A stretch of DNA of 64,000 bases from Sphingobacterium chuzhouense. GTDB lineage: Bacteria > Bacteroidota > Bacteroidia > Sphingobacteriales > Sphingobacteriaceae. Positions 18,535-27,992 of this stretch are shown piece by piece (within the stretch, counting starts at the first letter, position 1; each line of letters begins with the position of its first letter). The stretch spans positions 1,236,926 through 1,300,925 of the forward strand of contig NZ_JACNYL010000002.1 of NCBI RefSeq assembly GCF_014692525.1. Direction: 5' to 3'. Made by a program: the position numbers and the translations under genes. The notes under the pieces were generated by a model that did no database searches, was not told where the DNA came from, and worked only from the letters and a program-made list of their open reading frames with translations.

Positions 18535-19776
18535 TTATTTCAATATATCCCAAAGCATCGTTAATCCTGCCACGACCGTACGCTCGATATTAATGGCTCT
18601 GTCATTTTTAAAATGGAAGGTTTGCATCCGGGTTTCTGACGGTCCGGCAACAGCTATACATACAGTACCAACCGGTTTTGTTTCCGTTCCCCCACCCGGA
18701 CCGGCAATACCACTTGTAGCAATAGCATAATCCGTACGGAATACACGCCTTGCCCCTTCAGCCATTTCTTTAACCGTTGGCTCGCTGACAGCACCATATT
18801 GCGTTAATGTCTCGGATAGAACACCTAAAACATCCATCTTGGCTTGATTGGAATAAACAACCGCAGCACCTTGAAACATCCGGCTAGCGCCGGGGACTGC
18901 TGTAATCTGTGCCGAAATGGAACCTCCTGTACAGCTTTCAGCAGTAGAAAGTGTAATACCTGTATCCGTAAATATTTGTACCAATACTTCTTCAAACGAA
19001 CGATTGTCTATCGAAACGACGTGATCTTTTATGCGTTCCACCACCTGTTCCTTAAAGCTATTGGTTATACTTGTTAAAGCTTCCATATCCGTTCCCTCAC
19101 CTGTAAAACGCAAACGTACCATCCCAATTCTCGGAAGGTACGCCAAGGTAATAAACGGAGGCAATGTGTCTTCTATGTCGGCAATCTGTTCGGCCAAGTG
19201 GGATTCCCCAATACCGACAGTTAATAAGTAGCTGTTATAAACAAATACATCGCTTTTGTAGGCATTGCGCAACATAGGCAATACACGGTTTTCCATAAGA
19301 AATTTCATCTCAAACGGCACGCCCGGCAAAAAAGCGAAATATTTACCGCTACGTTCGACTGCCATCCCCGGGGCTGTCCCGACATCGTTAAATAAGACAG
19401 CTGCATTTGCCAATACATCAGCTTGTCCGATATTCATAGCGGGCATATGCTTTCTACCCGTACGATGAAAAATTTCTTGTACATGTGCCGATACAGTCTC
19501 ATTACGTACCAGCGTTGTACCAAAATAATCTGCTACTGCAGCTTTCGTAACATCGTCTCGGGTAGGTCCTAATCCACCTGTCATAATAATTACATCCGCA
19601 CGTTCTTCAGCCTGCTGCAAGGCATTTTTTATAGCATACCCTTTATCAGATATAGAAGTGATATGTACAACGGGGATATGCAATGCACCAAGATGTCGGG
19701 CAATCCAAGCGGAATTGGTGTCTATTACCTGCCCGTTTAATAGCTCGTCGCCTATCGTAATGATTTCTGCTTTCAT
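18535..19776 (-). CDS. cinA: CinA family protein (NMN amidohydrolase/competence-damage type)
   Basis: Two-domain protein. The N-terminal molybdopterin-binding-like domain (about 1-170, starting AEIITIGDELLNGQVIDTNS) is an ADP-ribose pyrophosphatase in characterised members. The C-terminal CinA/PncC domain (about 255-410, with LSTAESCTGGSISAQITAVP and YAIATSGIAGPGGGT) deamidates nicotinamide mononucleotide in NAD recycling. Its 413 residues are normal. Only 6 bases separate it from the upstream lptD gene on the same strand, so the two are probably co-transcribed, although the functions are unrelated. Confidence 0.95.
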   Translation of the reverse strand: MKAEIITIGDELLNGQVIDTNSAWIARHLGALHIPVVHITSISDKGYAIKNALQQAEERADVIIMTGGLGPTRDDVTKAAVADYFGTTLVRNETVSAHVQEIFHRTGRKHMPAMNIGQADVLANAAVLFNDVGTAPGMAVERSGKYFAFLPGVPFEMKFLMENRVLPMLRNAYKSDVFVYNSYLLTVGIGESHLAEQIADIEDTLPPFITLAYLPRIGMVRLRFTGEGTDMEALTSITNSFKEQVVERIKDHVVSIDNRSFEEVLVQIFTDTGITLSTAESCTGGSISAQITAVPGASRMFQGAAVVYSNQAKMDVLGVLSETLTQYGAVSEPTVKEMAEGARRVFRTDYAIATSGIAGPGGGTETKPVGTVCIAVAGPSETRMQTFHFKNDRAINIERTVVAGLTMLWDILK

Positions 19777-19782
19777 TGACCA

Positions 19783-22503
19783 CTATCGATAAGTATAATG
19801 ACTTTCCCGCTTCGTCAATTTCAAATCTTGCAATATCGACGCTTTAGCACGAATCGTTATATTGTAACTCTTATATTGTCCGAAAGGTGTCCAACCAACC
19901 GACAGATCCCAACAATGCAAATCACGATAAATACTAAACCGCGTCAGTGAAAGTGCTTTTTGCCGAAGATCATAACCTGTATTGAACTGTACTTTCCACT
20001 TCGGTGTAACATTAAAATCACCGTTCACGTTGACCGTGGCGGTAACGTTACTTTTCATCCGTCTTTCACTGCGGTCCCAGGTTGTATTATTATAGTTCAT
20101 GCTGAATGAACCGTTTAAGTTCCATGGAATATTGAAGTCGACAAACGCATTCGGATCGGTACTGATACGTGCGAGCGCATCGGCCTGCTCCGCTGTCATG
20201 TTGGGCATCTGGTTACGGAGGGAATCCAGATTGTCATTCCGGCTTTTGTTTGCATTGGGATTAAGGCTATAATCGAACGACAAACCGAAACTGGTTAGCC
20301 GTGCTAAACTTCCATCTTGAATAGCAAATCTATCAATCTTTTGTCCCGTCTCTTTGTTGTAGGTATAGGGATCAAAAGTACCGTTAAAGTTTATATTAAT
20401 CTTTTCCTTGAACAGGGAAGTACGACCTGAGAAACTAATGTTAGAAAGCTTCAGTGAATCGGCCATGAAATTATAGTTTCCGCTAAAGGTCAGACCTTGT
20501 ATGATTTTCACTTTCCGAAACGCTTCATTACCTGCGGTATCATTATTGTTCCGGACTTTAGCTTCGATATTGTTATCTACCGAGAAACCAATCCCCATAG
20601 ATTTACCAGCACCAGGCCCACCAAATATACCATTTTCGAAGATAGAATAGCGTTCGAGCACCCCGTTATCGTTTATAAAATCCCGATAGAAACCATAGCG
20701 AGGATCCGAGAAATCGGGACGATAGTTGAGATTAACCGATGGTGTAATGACGTGTCGAATGGCTTCTACTTTTCCCATTTTAGGATACATACCGTAAATC
20801 TTCGTGGAAAGACCTGCCGACATCGAATAGTCGTAGGCACGCTCAAAGCCACTCACCGTATCACGTGTAGGCGTGTAACCATTGATTTCGTTGGCCAATC
20901 TTTTACGGACGCTCTGTAGATACCAACGTTCCGTATAGTTTACGGATGTATTGAACTGAAAATATTTGAAAGCATTTAAACTTAAGCTAATTGGGATATT
21001 ATGCTGGAAACCATTCGTGAAATTATTTAGTGCTTCTTTCTTAAAAAGCAGCGAATCGTGCGTAGAGATAGAGTTTCTTCCTTGCAAACTATATCCGACC
21101 GTAATCCGCTGGTACCATTTTTGATCCCCAACGCGATCTTTAGAATCAAACGGGTTAAACGTAGACACGTTCAAACTGAAAGATGGCAACTCTAAATCGA
21201 CCTGTCCGGATGTCATATCCTGCCGATGGCTCATATTAGCCGTGAAGTTCACTTTCCCATCTGCAAACACTTTACCGTACGCTATCGAAGAAGACATATT
21301 ATTTCGTGTCAGGTCTTCCATGGTGTTCTGCATGTTGAAGCCTGTATTTTGGAAATAAGAACGCGTAGCAAAATTGACCGAAGCAGAGAACGAGGTCCCC
21401 GGATTAGCTTCTTGACGCTGGGTATGATTCCAAGTAACATTGAAATCCTTACTACGTCCGTAGCTTTCTGTCCCTTCAACCCCCGTTGGCGTAGAACTAT
21501 ACCGAACGTTAAACCCACCACTATATTTATAATTAACCAGATAATTTGTACGCACACTAGCTTCCCACGCGCCTTTCGAATATAGACTGCCTCTAATTTC
21601 GGAATCCCAATACTCACTAAATGCCAGATACCATCCCATGTCGCGCATAGAAAAACCACGTGCGGCATCCTCTCCAAAAGACGGAAATAAAAGGCCGGAA
21701 GATCTTTTGTTGTTCTTGGGGAAAAAACCAAAAGGGATCGCTATAAATTTCAGGGGAATATTTTCCACCACGAGAAATGCAGGTCCCACTACAATATGGT
21801 TTTTTGCCAGTAGCCCCTTTGTAAACTGGATACCAAAGTGTGTGTGCGGATAGGGTAAGTTACAGGTACTGTACATCCCCGTTTGTAGAGAAAGCTCGTC
21901 ATATAGGTTCTTTCTGACGACTCTTGCCTGGATGTAAGCCCCGTCTTCCTCTGTCATGATACCATACGTATTCCCTTCCCGGCTTTTGTAATCGTACACT
22001 AAAGAGTCGACCGATTTGGGGCTTTCGCCCGGAAATATAACCACTGGCCGACCGACGTATTTGCCGTTATGATCGGTAATCCCGCTGGCAAACAGTTGAT
22101 TGGTATTTCTATCCAATCGGATATAGTCGGCAGCCAACTCAAAATCTTGATATTTAACTTTAGCGCCATTATATAGATGGAGAATATTTTTACTGACTTC
22201 ATTCCAAGACGAATCGTTAGCAACAATAGTAACCATCGTTTCCAAGCCACTATCGTCTTCCATCATCACGGTATCTTGTCCCTGAGTTTCCTTTAGGTGG
22301 TTCCTTGTAGTATCCGCCAACACTGTTGAATCTGCCACAACGGTCGTGTCTGTTATATTTTTTATAGTGTCGGTAACAATTAATGTAGTGTCTTGAACGT
22401 TAGAAGAGATGGGATACGAAGGGTCTACCACTTGAGATACAGCCAGTGAGCAACTCAACAAAAGAAATAAAATTTGACATAAAACTCGTGTAAACGCCTT
22501 CAA
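19783..22503 (-). CDS. lptD: Putative LPS-assembly protein LptD (Bacteroidetes type)
   Basis: Outer-membrane barrel expected to insert lipopolysaccharide into the outer leaflet. It has 906 residues starting at a TTG, because no in-frame ATG lies between the start region and an upstream stop codon. A signal peptide (about 1-23) is followed by a Thr/Asp-rich stretch, then an OstA/LptA-like jellyroll domain (about 100-240; VKYQDFELAADYIRLDRNTN) and a long beta-barrel with the LptD feature of alternating aromatic strands. It precedes cinA by 6 bases and is divergent from two amidases, so this block is largely concerned with the cell envelope. Confidence 0.88.
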   Translation of the reverse strand: MKAFTRVLCQILFLLLSCSLAVSQVVDPSYPISSNVQDTTLIVTDTIKNITDTTVVADSTVLADTTRNHLKETQGQDTVMMEDDSGLETMVTIVANDSSWNEVSKNILHLYNGAKVKYQDFELAADYIRLDRNTNQLFASGITDHNGKYVGRPVVIFPGESPKSVDSLVYDYKSREGNTYGIMTEEDGAYIQARVVRKNLYDELSLQTGMYSTCNLPYPHTHFGIQFTKGLLAKNHIVVGPAFLVVENIPLKFIAIPFGFFPKNNKRSSGLLFPSFGEDAARGFSMRDMGWYLAFSEYWDSEIRGSLYSKGAWEASVRTNYLVNYKYSGGFNVRYSSTPTGVEGTESYGRSKDFNVTWNHTQRQEANPGTSFSASVNFATRSYFQNTGFNMQNTMEDLTRNNMSSSIAYGKVFADGKVNFTANMSHRQDMTSGQVDLELPSFSLNVSTFNPFDSKDRVGDQKWYQRITVGYSLQGRNSISTHDSLLFKKEALNNFTNGFQHNIPISLSLNAFKYFQFNTSVNYTERWYLQSVRKRLANEINGYTPTRDTVSGFERAYDYSMSAGLSTKIYGMYPKMGKVEAIRHVITPSVNLNYRPDFSDPRYGFYRDFINDNGVLERYSIFENGIFGGPGAGKSMGIGFSVDNNIEAKVRNNNDTAGNEAFRKVKIIQGLTFSGNYNFMADSLKLSNISFSGRTSLFKEKININFNGTFDPYTYNKETGQKIDRFAIQDGSLARLTSFGLSFDYSLNPNANKSRNDNLDSLRNQMPNMTAEQADALARISTDPNAFVDFNIPWNLNGSFSMNYNNTTWDRSERRMKSNVTATVNVNGDFNVTPKWKVQFNTGYDLRQKALSLTRFSIYRDLHCWDLSVGWTPFGQYKSYNITIRAKASILQDLKLTKRESHYTYR

Positions 22504-22552
22504 AATGGATTATGAATGTTATTTTTGTATGAATCTTTTAAAATTGTTTCGA

Positions 22553-22560
22553 CAAAAATA
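22553..22560 (-). promoter_or_regulatory. Possible -7 box for lptD
   Basis: The minus strand reads TATTTTTG, which fits TAnnTTTG, about 50 bases upstream of the lptD start. No clear -33 TTG is present at the expected spacing. Confidence 0.4.
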
Positions 22561-22617
22561 GTCAAAAACATTCACATCACATGGAGTAAACATGTTAATG
22601 AAACATAAATTTTCAAC

Positions 22618-22625
22618 TATTTTTG
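22618..22625 (+). promoter_or_regulatory. -7 box for the first amidase gene
   Basis: TATTTTTG fits the Bacteroidetes TAnnTTTG box. It predicts a transcript start near 22632, 32 bases before the ATG at 22664. The -33 region is degenerate. Confidence 0.45.
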
Positions 22626-22663
22626 CACTTACTTAAACGGAGATAGAATAGGATATTGTACAG

Positions 22664-23524
22664 ATGATTAGAATTTTAAATGTAAAGCCTACTAAACCAG
22701 TTTTCGCTGCGGTAATGGCATTTGTAATGTATGCCTTTTTCACATTTCCAACTTACGCTATAAGTAATGACGAGCCAGGAAAAGAAACATTTGTAGTTGT
22801 CATAGATCCAGGGCATGGTGGGAAGATTCCTGGAGCAAGAGGAAGAAGAATTGCCGAAAAAGATATTGTGCTTGATGTATCCAAGAAGTTAAAAGAACTT
22901 CTGGAGGAACAGGTGTCCAATGTCAAAGTTATTTTGACCCGAGATACAGATATCGATGTTCCTTTCAAAACGCGATCGGATATTGCCAATAGGAATAAGG
23001 CTAATCTTTTTATCTCTATCCATGCAAATTCAGCTGATCGTGATGTACGTGTTAGGAACAAACGAGGGCGGTATGTTACGACGGTAAAAAGAGCTCCACA
23101 TGTTCGAGGGACAGAAACATTTGTTTTAGGTTTTCACCGCAGCAGCGAACAGGACGTCGCCATTCGAGAAAATGCCGATCTGCTACTAGAAGACAACTAC
23201 GAGGAAGAGTACGGTTTCGATCCGAAGGATCCTTCAACCTACATCATCTTTCAATTGATGCGAAACCAATACCGTAAAGAAAGCATCAAACTGGCTTCCC
23301 TTATACAGGGAGAGTATACAAAAAGTGCCCTGATAGATCGTGGCGTTAAAGAATTAGGACTTGCTGTACTTGCTAAGGCCGCTATGCCGGCTGTCTTAAC
23401 CGAAATTGGCTTTATCAGTAGTCCAGAAGAGGAAGATTATATGATTTCACAGCAAGGACAAATAGAAATAGCACAAAATCTTACGAATGCTATCAAAGCG
23501 TATAAAGCCTATATGAGGCACTGA
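22664..23524 (+). CDS. N-acetylmuramoyl-L-alanine amidase (AmiC/Amidase_3 type)
   Basis: Zinc amidase that cuts the bond between MurNAc and L-Ala in peptidoglycan, acting in the periplasm. A signal peptide or membrane anchor covers about 1-32. The Amidase_3 domain fills 40-286 with zinc ligands His51 (DPGHGG), Glu65 (AEKDI) and His120 (FISIHAN), and catalytic Glu247 (TEIGF). Compared with the next gene it has an extra basic insert around 126-146 (RVRNKRGRYVTTVKR). It begins a same-strand run with a paralogous amidase and an MCE protein, and is divergent from lptD. Confidence 0.94.
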   Translation: MIRILNVKPTKPVFAAVMAFVMYAFFTFPTYAISNDEPGKETFVVVIDPGHGGKIPGARGRRIAEKDIVLDVSKKLKELLEEQVSNVKVILTRDTDIDVPFKTRSDIANRNKANLFISIHANSADRDVRVRNKRGRYVTTVKRAPHVRGTETFVLGFHRSSEQDVAIRENADLLLEDNYEEEYGFDPKDPSTYIIFQLMRNQYRKESIKLASLIQGEYTKSALIDRGVKELGLAVLAKAAMPAVLTEIGFISSPEEEDYMISQQGQIEIAQNLTNAIKAYKAYMRH

Positions 23525-23564
23525 TGCTTGGAGTGCAGCATATATCTATGTAAAATTATTATAG

Positions 23565-24410
23565 TTGAAAAGATCTTATAATTTGAATATTTTGAGAAGC
23601 CATCCTGTGTTACAAAGCATTAAACTACTCCCTACCTTTCTTGTATTGGTCGGTCTTTGCCTATTTAGTTCTTTTATCCTGCCACAAGACGACCGTAGTG
23701 CTCCCCCACGCCAGCCATTCAAACTCGTTGTACTTGACCCCGGTCACGGCGGAAGAGACGCGGGTGCTGTGGGGAGAAAAGCTAATGAAAAGGATATCGC
23801 ACTGGCGGTTGCGCTAAAACTAGGTAAAAAAATTGAAGACGAAATGCCAGGCGTAAAAGTAATATACACGCGAAAGACAGATGTCTTTATACCGCTGTAT
23901 GAACGACCTGCACTAGCGAACAAACATAACGCTGACCTTTTTATATCCATACATTGCAACGCTGCTGCAACTCGCCGATCGCCGGCACGTGGAACGGAAA
24001 CATTGGTTTGTGGATATAATAGGCTCGGCCAGCAAGATGCGGCTATCCGAGAGAACGCATCTATCTTATTAGAAGACAATTATGAGGAAAACTACGGTGG
24101 TTTTGATCCTAAAGACCCCTCCAGTATGATTGTCTTTCAGTTGATGAAAAACCAACATCGTAGAGAGAGTATTAAGTTAGCTTCGCTTATGCAGGATAAA
24201 TTTACAACATCCGGCAGACCCGACCGAGGAGTAAAAGAACAATCCTTAGCGGTACTTGCTACAGCAGGTATGCCAGCCGTATTAACCGAACTCGGTTTTA
24301 TGAGTAGTTCCATTGAAGAAGACTATATGTTGTCAACTGCAGGTCAAAAAGAGATGGTTCAGAATTTATTTGACGCAATAAAAACGTACAAAACGTCTGT
24401 AGAACGATAA
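23565..24410 (+). CDS. N-acetylmuramoyl-L-alanine amidase, tandem paralogue
   Basis: Second Amidase_3 enzyme, clearly a tandem duplicate of the preceding gene: both share DPKDPS, QLM.NQ.R.ESIKLASL and the IRENA..LLEDNYEE block. Metal and catalytic residues are intact (His61, Glu75, His130, Glu242). No ATG is available before the domain; TTG codons at 23565, 23583 and 23592 are the candidate starts. The hydrophobic stretch LLPTFLVLVGLCLFSSFIL would be a signal sequence or anchor. It lacks the basic insert of its neighbour, so the two may differ in localisation or partner. Confidence 0.93.
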   Translation: MKRSYNLNILRSHPVLQSIKLLPTFLVLVGLCLFSSFILPQDDRSAPPRQPFKLVVLDPGHGGRDAGAVGRKANEKDIALAVALKLGKKIEDEMPGVKVIYTRKTDVFIPLYERPALANKHNADLFISIHCNAAATRRSPARGTETLVCGYNRLGQQDAAIRENASILLEDNYEENYGGFDPKDPSSMIVFQLMKNQHRRESIKLASLMQDKFTTSGRPDRGVKEQSLAVLATAGMPAVLTELGFMSSSIEEDYMLSTAGQKEMVQNLFDAIKTYKTSVER

Positions 24411-24474
24411 ACATTTGTTACATTAGTTTGTTGTTAACATATAATGGATTTAATTTACCCAAGCTAAACATATT

Positions 24475-25422
24475 TTGAAGATATCAAACGAAACAAAAGT
24501 CGGTATCATTACCGTGATTGCACTTGCCCTATTGTTCATAGGTTATAACTTCTTAAAGGGAAATGATGTTTTCTCTAGAGAAAATGAGTTTTACACGGAT
24601 TATGATAATGTGGATGGCTTAACCGTATCAAAGCCCGTTGTAGTCAGCGGCTACCAAATTGGGCGCGTATCGGAAATGACTCTTTTAAAAAATGGCAAGA
24701 TACGTACGCATTTCAAAATAAAAAATGAATATGATATCCCTTCAAATACCGTTGCTCGTATCGTCAGTGCCGATCTATTAGGTAGTAAGGCTATCGTTTT
24801 TGAATTGGGAAACAGTAAAACCATGGCCAAAAGTGGTGATCCACTCCTATCAGACGTACAGGCGAATTTATTGGAGAAAGTGGAACCCCTGCAGCTAAAA
24901 GTAGAGAATCTTGTCGTCAAATTAGACTCTGTACTTTCTGCTGTCAATACGGCATTAGACGAGGAGTTTCAACGTGATTTTAAAGGTAGCTTGCATAGTA
25001 TTTCCGTTTCTTTACGAAATATGGAGACTATCACCAGTGATGTAGAAGGGCTAATGGGATCAGAAAAGGTTCGATTTGCCAAAATTATGCAAAACCTCGA
25101 GTCTATCACCAATAACTTTCAAAGGAACAACGCAAAAATCAACAATATCCTTACAAATTTGGATAGCTTGTCTAATGACCTTTCCAAAACGGAAATTAAA
25201 GCAACTATTGACAATGCTACCCAAGTGATGAAAAATGTTGAAGTTATTACTACTAAAATCAACAATGGTGAAGGTTCTATCGGCTTATTACTGAACGATG
25301 ATAACCTTTACAACAATCTTAACAGTGCTTCCGAAAGCCTTGACAATCTAATTAAAGATGTAGAGGAAAGACCAGGTAAATATATCCGCCTAAGTATTTT
25401 CGGAAAAAGAGATACGAAATAA
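24475..25422 (+). CDS. MCE/MlaD family lipid-transport protein
   Basis: Inner-membrane-anchored periplasmic protein of the mammalian-cell-entry family, which carries phospholipids between the membranes. One membrane helix at about residues 8-26 (TVGIITVIALALLFIGYNFL) is followed by the MCE domain (about 35-115; YDNVDGLTVSKPVVVSGYQI and GSKAIVFELG) and a long helical tail (about 130-300). The start is a TTG. No MlaE permease or MlaF ATPase gene is adjacent. It lies 64 bases after the second amidase and may belong to the same transcript. Confidence 0.9.
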   Translation: MKISNETKVGIITVIALALLFIGYNFLKGNDVFSRENEFYTDYDNVDGLTVSKPVVVSGYQIGRVSEMTLLKNGKIRTHFKIKNEYDIPSNTVARIVSADLLGSKAIVFELGNSKTMAKSGDPLLSDVQANLLEKVEPLQLKVENLVVKLDSVLSAVNTALDEEFQRDFKGSLHSISVSLRNMETITSDVEGLMGSEKVRFAKIMQNLESITNNFQRNNAKINNILTNLDSLSNDLSKTEIKATIDNATQVMKNVEVITTKINNGEGSIGLLLNDDNLYNNLNSASESLDNLIKDVEERPGKYIRLSIFGKRDTK

Positions 25423-25431
25423 TTATAACGA

Positions 25432-25462
25432 AAACGGTCCGAGTTTAACACTCGGACCGTTT
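25432..25462. terminator. Intrinsic terminator between the MCE gene and the S9 peptidase gene
   Basis: A 12-bp perfect stem (AAACGGTCCGAG / CTCGGACCGTTT) with a 7-base loop sits between two convergent genes. The A and T runs at the stem ends suit termination on either strand. Confidence 0.85.
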
Positions 25463-25465
25463 CTG

Positions 25466-27562
25466 TTATAATGTCTCCTGTAACCAACCGAAGAATTCCC
25501 GCTGCCATACCAGCGCATTATGTCCGGATAACACCCAATGGTTTTCTTCCGGGAGGTAAACCAAACGGCTTTTGATGTTTTTCAGTTGGGCGGCTTGGAA
25601 GGCCGCTAAGCCTTGTCCTATCGGAACGCGGTAATCTCTCCCTCCCTGAAAAATTAAGATAGGCGTGTTCCATTTATCGATATAGGTTATGGGATTAAAG
25701 TCAGTATATGTCTTCGTATTGTTCTTATCCCAATATGGGCCACCTAAATCGTGGTTAGCAAAAAACAACTCTTCTGTTGTGCCATACCAAGAAGTCATGT
25801 CAAACAAACCGCAATGTGAAATAAAAGACTTAAATCGCCCTTCATGGACGCCTGCCAACATAAAAACAGAATATCCACCATAACTCGCCCCCACAACACC
25901 TATACGTTCGTTATCTACGTAAGGTTCTTTCGCTAAGTCATCAATTGCCGAAAGATAATCGCGTATCGGCTGACCGCCCCAATCTTTCGATATATCTTCA
26001 TTCCATTTTACGCCCCACCCCGGCATTCCTCTCCTATTAGGCATGATAACAATATAACCTTGCGAAGCCATCAGTTGGAAATTCCAACGATAGGAATAGG
26101 TTTGTGTTAAAGCCGATTGTGGCCCTCCTTGACAATAGAGCAATGTCGGATATTTCTTCGAAGGATCGAAATCAGGTGGATAAATGACCCAAGAGAACAG
26201 TTCTTCACCATCGGAGGCTTTCGTAAAACGTCCTTCCACTTTCGTTTCAGCCAGATGATTAAAGATATCATCATTCACCTTGGTAATAGCGACCAGTGTT
26301 TTCTTTTTGAAGTCATACCTATAGACCTCTGCCGCACGTGTCATCGTCGTTGAAGTTACAATCAGACCGCCATCAACTTCTCCGACAATACCTGCGATAT
26401 CAAATTCACCCTCGCTGATCTGCGTTATTTTGGACAATGTATTTCGAGCAGAATTTTTCGGTAATTCTACTTCAAACAGCTGTACCGCTCCGCGAACCGG
26501 AGCCGTAAAATATATCTTCCTGCCATCTTTGCTCCATATATAGGAATTAACCGTTCCGTCCCAATGTGCTGTCAAATTTTTGCGTTGTGTTGTTGCCTTA
26601 TCAAAAATGATAATATCATTTTTATCCGCTTCGTAACCATCAGTTTTCATACTCAACCAAGCCAACTGCTGTCCATTTGGACTATATACAGGATGTGTAT
26701 CATAACCGTTCATCCCCTCCGTAATATTGGTAGTTACTTTGCTCGCCAGATCGTATCGGTATATATCCGTATTCGTGCTGGAGGCATATTTTTTCCCAAA
26801 TCTCTTCTTGCATACATAGAGCACGGCTTTGCCATCTGGTGTCCAGGTAAAATCCTCTGCTCCACCAAAAGGTGCCTGTGGGCTATAAAACGGTTCGCCT
26901 TCCAAAATATCCAGCGGCTCTCCTACCTTACCGTTATCATAAGTGGCTATAAACGGATGATTAAAACGACCATCATTAAAAGTATCCCAATGTCTATAAT
27001 CTAAATCATCATAAATATAGACATCTGATTTAGTCAAATCACTGTATTTATCTTTACTGTGGTAAGGATGGATAAGCACCGCTCGGCTAAAGAGGATCTG
27101 TTTCCCATCTGGGGATAGCTTCACATTTGCCAAACCTCCTTCTATATCTGTTAGCTGTTTCGCTTCACCTCCGCCCAACGGTTTTGACCATAGCTGCCCT
27201 TTGAACAGATAAATGATTTCGCCATCTTTATTTATCTGGACGACAGATTCACCACCTTCTTCCTGTGTAAATTGAACTGGTTCTCCGCCCTTCACTGGAA
27301 TGACATAGAGATTTTTTTCTGATTTATTCTCGCCGAACGTATATTTGGATACGCCGTACACCAACCATTTGCCATCTGCCGATAGTCCTTCTGCTGATAC
27401 ACGTCCCAGTTCCCACAGTTTTTCTGGGGTCAACACTTCTTTCTTCAATTGATATACTTTGTTTGTTGTTACCGGCCTCTTTACTCTCATATTCGGATTC
27501 TCTTGTGCAAAAGACAAGGTACTCGCCACCATAGCACAGGCTAAAATTGAAATTTTATCCAT
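25466..27562 (-). CDS. S9 family serine peptidase (prolyl oligopeptidase/acylaminoacyl-peptidase type)
   Basis: Exported peptidase with an N-terminal beta-propeller (about 40-430; WD40-like repeats such as LSPDGKQILFSRA and YSPNGQQLAWLSM) and a C-terminal alpha/beta-hydrolase domain. The catalytic triad is visible: Ser560 in GASYGGYS, Asp643 in GGRDYRVP and His675 in EENHWV. I moved the start to the ATG at 27562 because it gives a good signal peptide (MDKISILACAMVASTLSFAQ); the upstream 29 residues of the longer frame look non-coding. Likely role: periplasmic trimming of imported peptides. It ends at a shared terminator. Confidence 0.93.
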   Translation of the reverse strand: MDKISILACAMVASTLSFAQENPNMRVKRPVTTNKVYQLKKEVLTPEKLWELGRVSAEGLSADGKWLVYGVSKYTFGENKSEKNLYVIPVKGGEPVQFTQEEGGESVVQINKDGEIIYLFKGQLWSKPLGGGEAKQLTDIEGGLANVKLSPDGKQILFSRAVLIHPYHSKDKYSDLTKSDVYIYDDLDYRHWDTFNDGRFNHPFIATYDNGKVGEPLDILEGEPFYSPQAPFGGAEDFTWTPDGKAVLYVCKKRFGKKYASSTNTDIYRYDLASKVTTNITEGMNGYDTHPVYSPNGQQLAWLSMKTDGYEADKNDIIIFDKATTQRKNLTAHWDGTVNSYIWSKDGRKIYFTAPVRGAVQLFEVELPKNSARNTLSKITQISEGEFDIAGIVGEVDGGLIVTSTTMTRAAEVYRYDFKKKTLVAITKVNDDIFNHLAETKVEGRFTKASDGEELFSWVIYPPDFDPSKKYPTLLYCQGGPQSALTQTYSYRWNFQLMASQGYIVIMPNRRGMPGWGVKWNEDISKDWGGQPIRDYLSAIDDLAKEPYVDNERIGVVGASYGGYSVFMLAGVHEGRFKSFISHCGLFDMTSWYGTTEELFFANHDLGGPYWDKNNTKTYTDFNPITYIDKWNTPILIFQGGRDYRVPIGQGLAAFQAAQLKNIKSRLVYLPEENHWVLSGHNALVWQREFFGWLQETL

Positions 27563-27992
27563 AAGGTCTGCTCTTTTTTCATCGCAAGATAGGAAATGTA
27601 ACTTCGATTTAAAAATCGAAGGTTTTTTTACTTTTTTCGTGTCGCTCAAGCCGCGACCGGCTTTTACTTTTTTCCCTCAAAAAAGTAAACAAAAAAATCG
27701 TCGCTTCAGATATTTGAGATAGTTGTTAGTACTATGGATGAATTTCTACATACCTCAAATATCTGGATGCGACAAATAAAGTTAAGGAGGGGTTCATGCA
27801 ATTGTATTGTCCCATCATTAACCTATTAATCCCACATATAAAATTTTGAATTTGTAGAAATATTATTGATGCACTATCTCTCCATTCAAAACTATTCTCG
27901 ATGCGGATGATCTGCGGGGCTTTGGGACGCATCAAATTTTAAAGTGGGAAGGTTTTTGCTTCTTTTTCACGGGGAAAAAGAAGAGAAGAAAG
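27563..27992. other. 430-base intergenic region rich in small hairpins
   Basis: No convincing gene. In order: a palindrome CTTCGATTTAAAAATCGAAG at 27602-27621 followed by T7; a short GTCGC / GCGAC hairpin at 27640-27656; a T-run/A-run hairpin (ACTTTTTT / AAAAAAGT) at 27666-27686; the 74-base repeat copy B at 27700-27773; then AT-rich sequence; and finally a CTTCTTTTTC / GAAAAAGAAG hairpin just before the creD stop. A 67-codon frame on the minus strand runs through the repeat and looks like an artefact. Confidence 0.6.
27700..27773. repeat. Intergenic hairpin repeat, copy B
   Basis: 74 bases beginning GTCGC and ending GCGAC, with nearly perfect inner arms AGATATTTGAG / CTCAAATATCT. It matches copy A at 13757-13830 in length and at 56 of 74 positions. 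Both copies are preceded by a T-run/A-run hairpin and followed by a related stretch ending GGGG..ATGCAA. The pairing is better in this copy. Confidence 0.75.

Noticed and set aside
27732..27935. 67-codon frame on the minus strand in the large intergenic region
   Set aside because: It runs through the 74-base hairpin repeat and has no plausible start context or protein-like composition, so it is probably an artefact of the repeat.
27563..27992. Possible remnant of a mobile element in the hairpin-rich gap
   Set aside because: No transposase remnant or direct repeats were visible, and the flanking genes are intact. The hairpin repeat alone does not show mobility.
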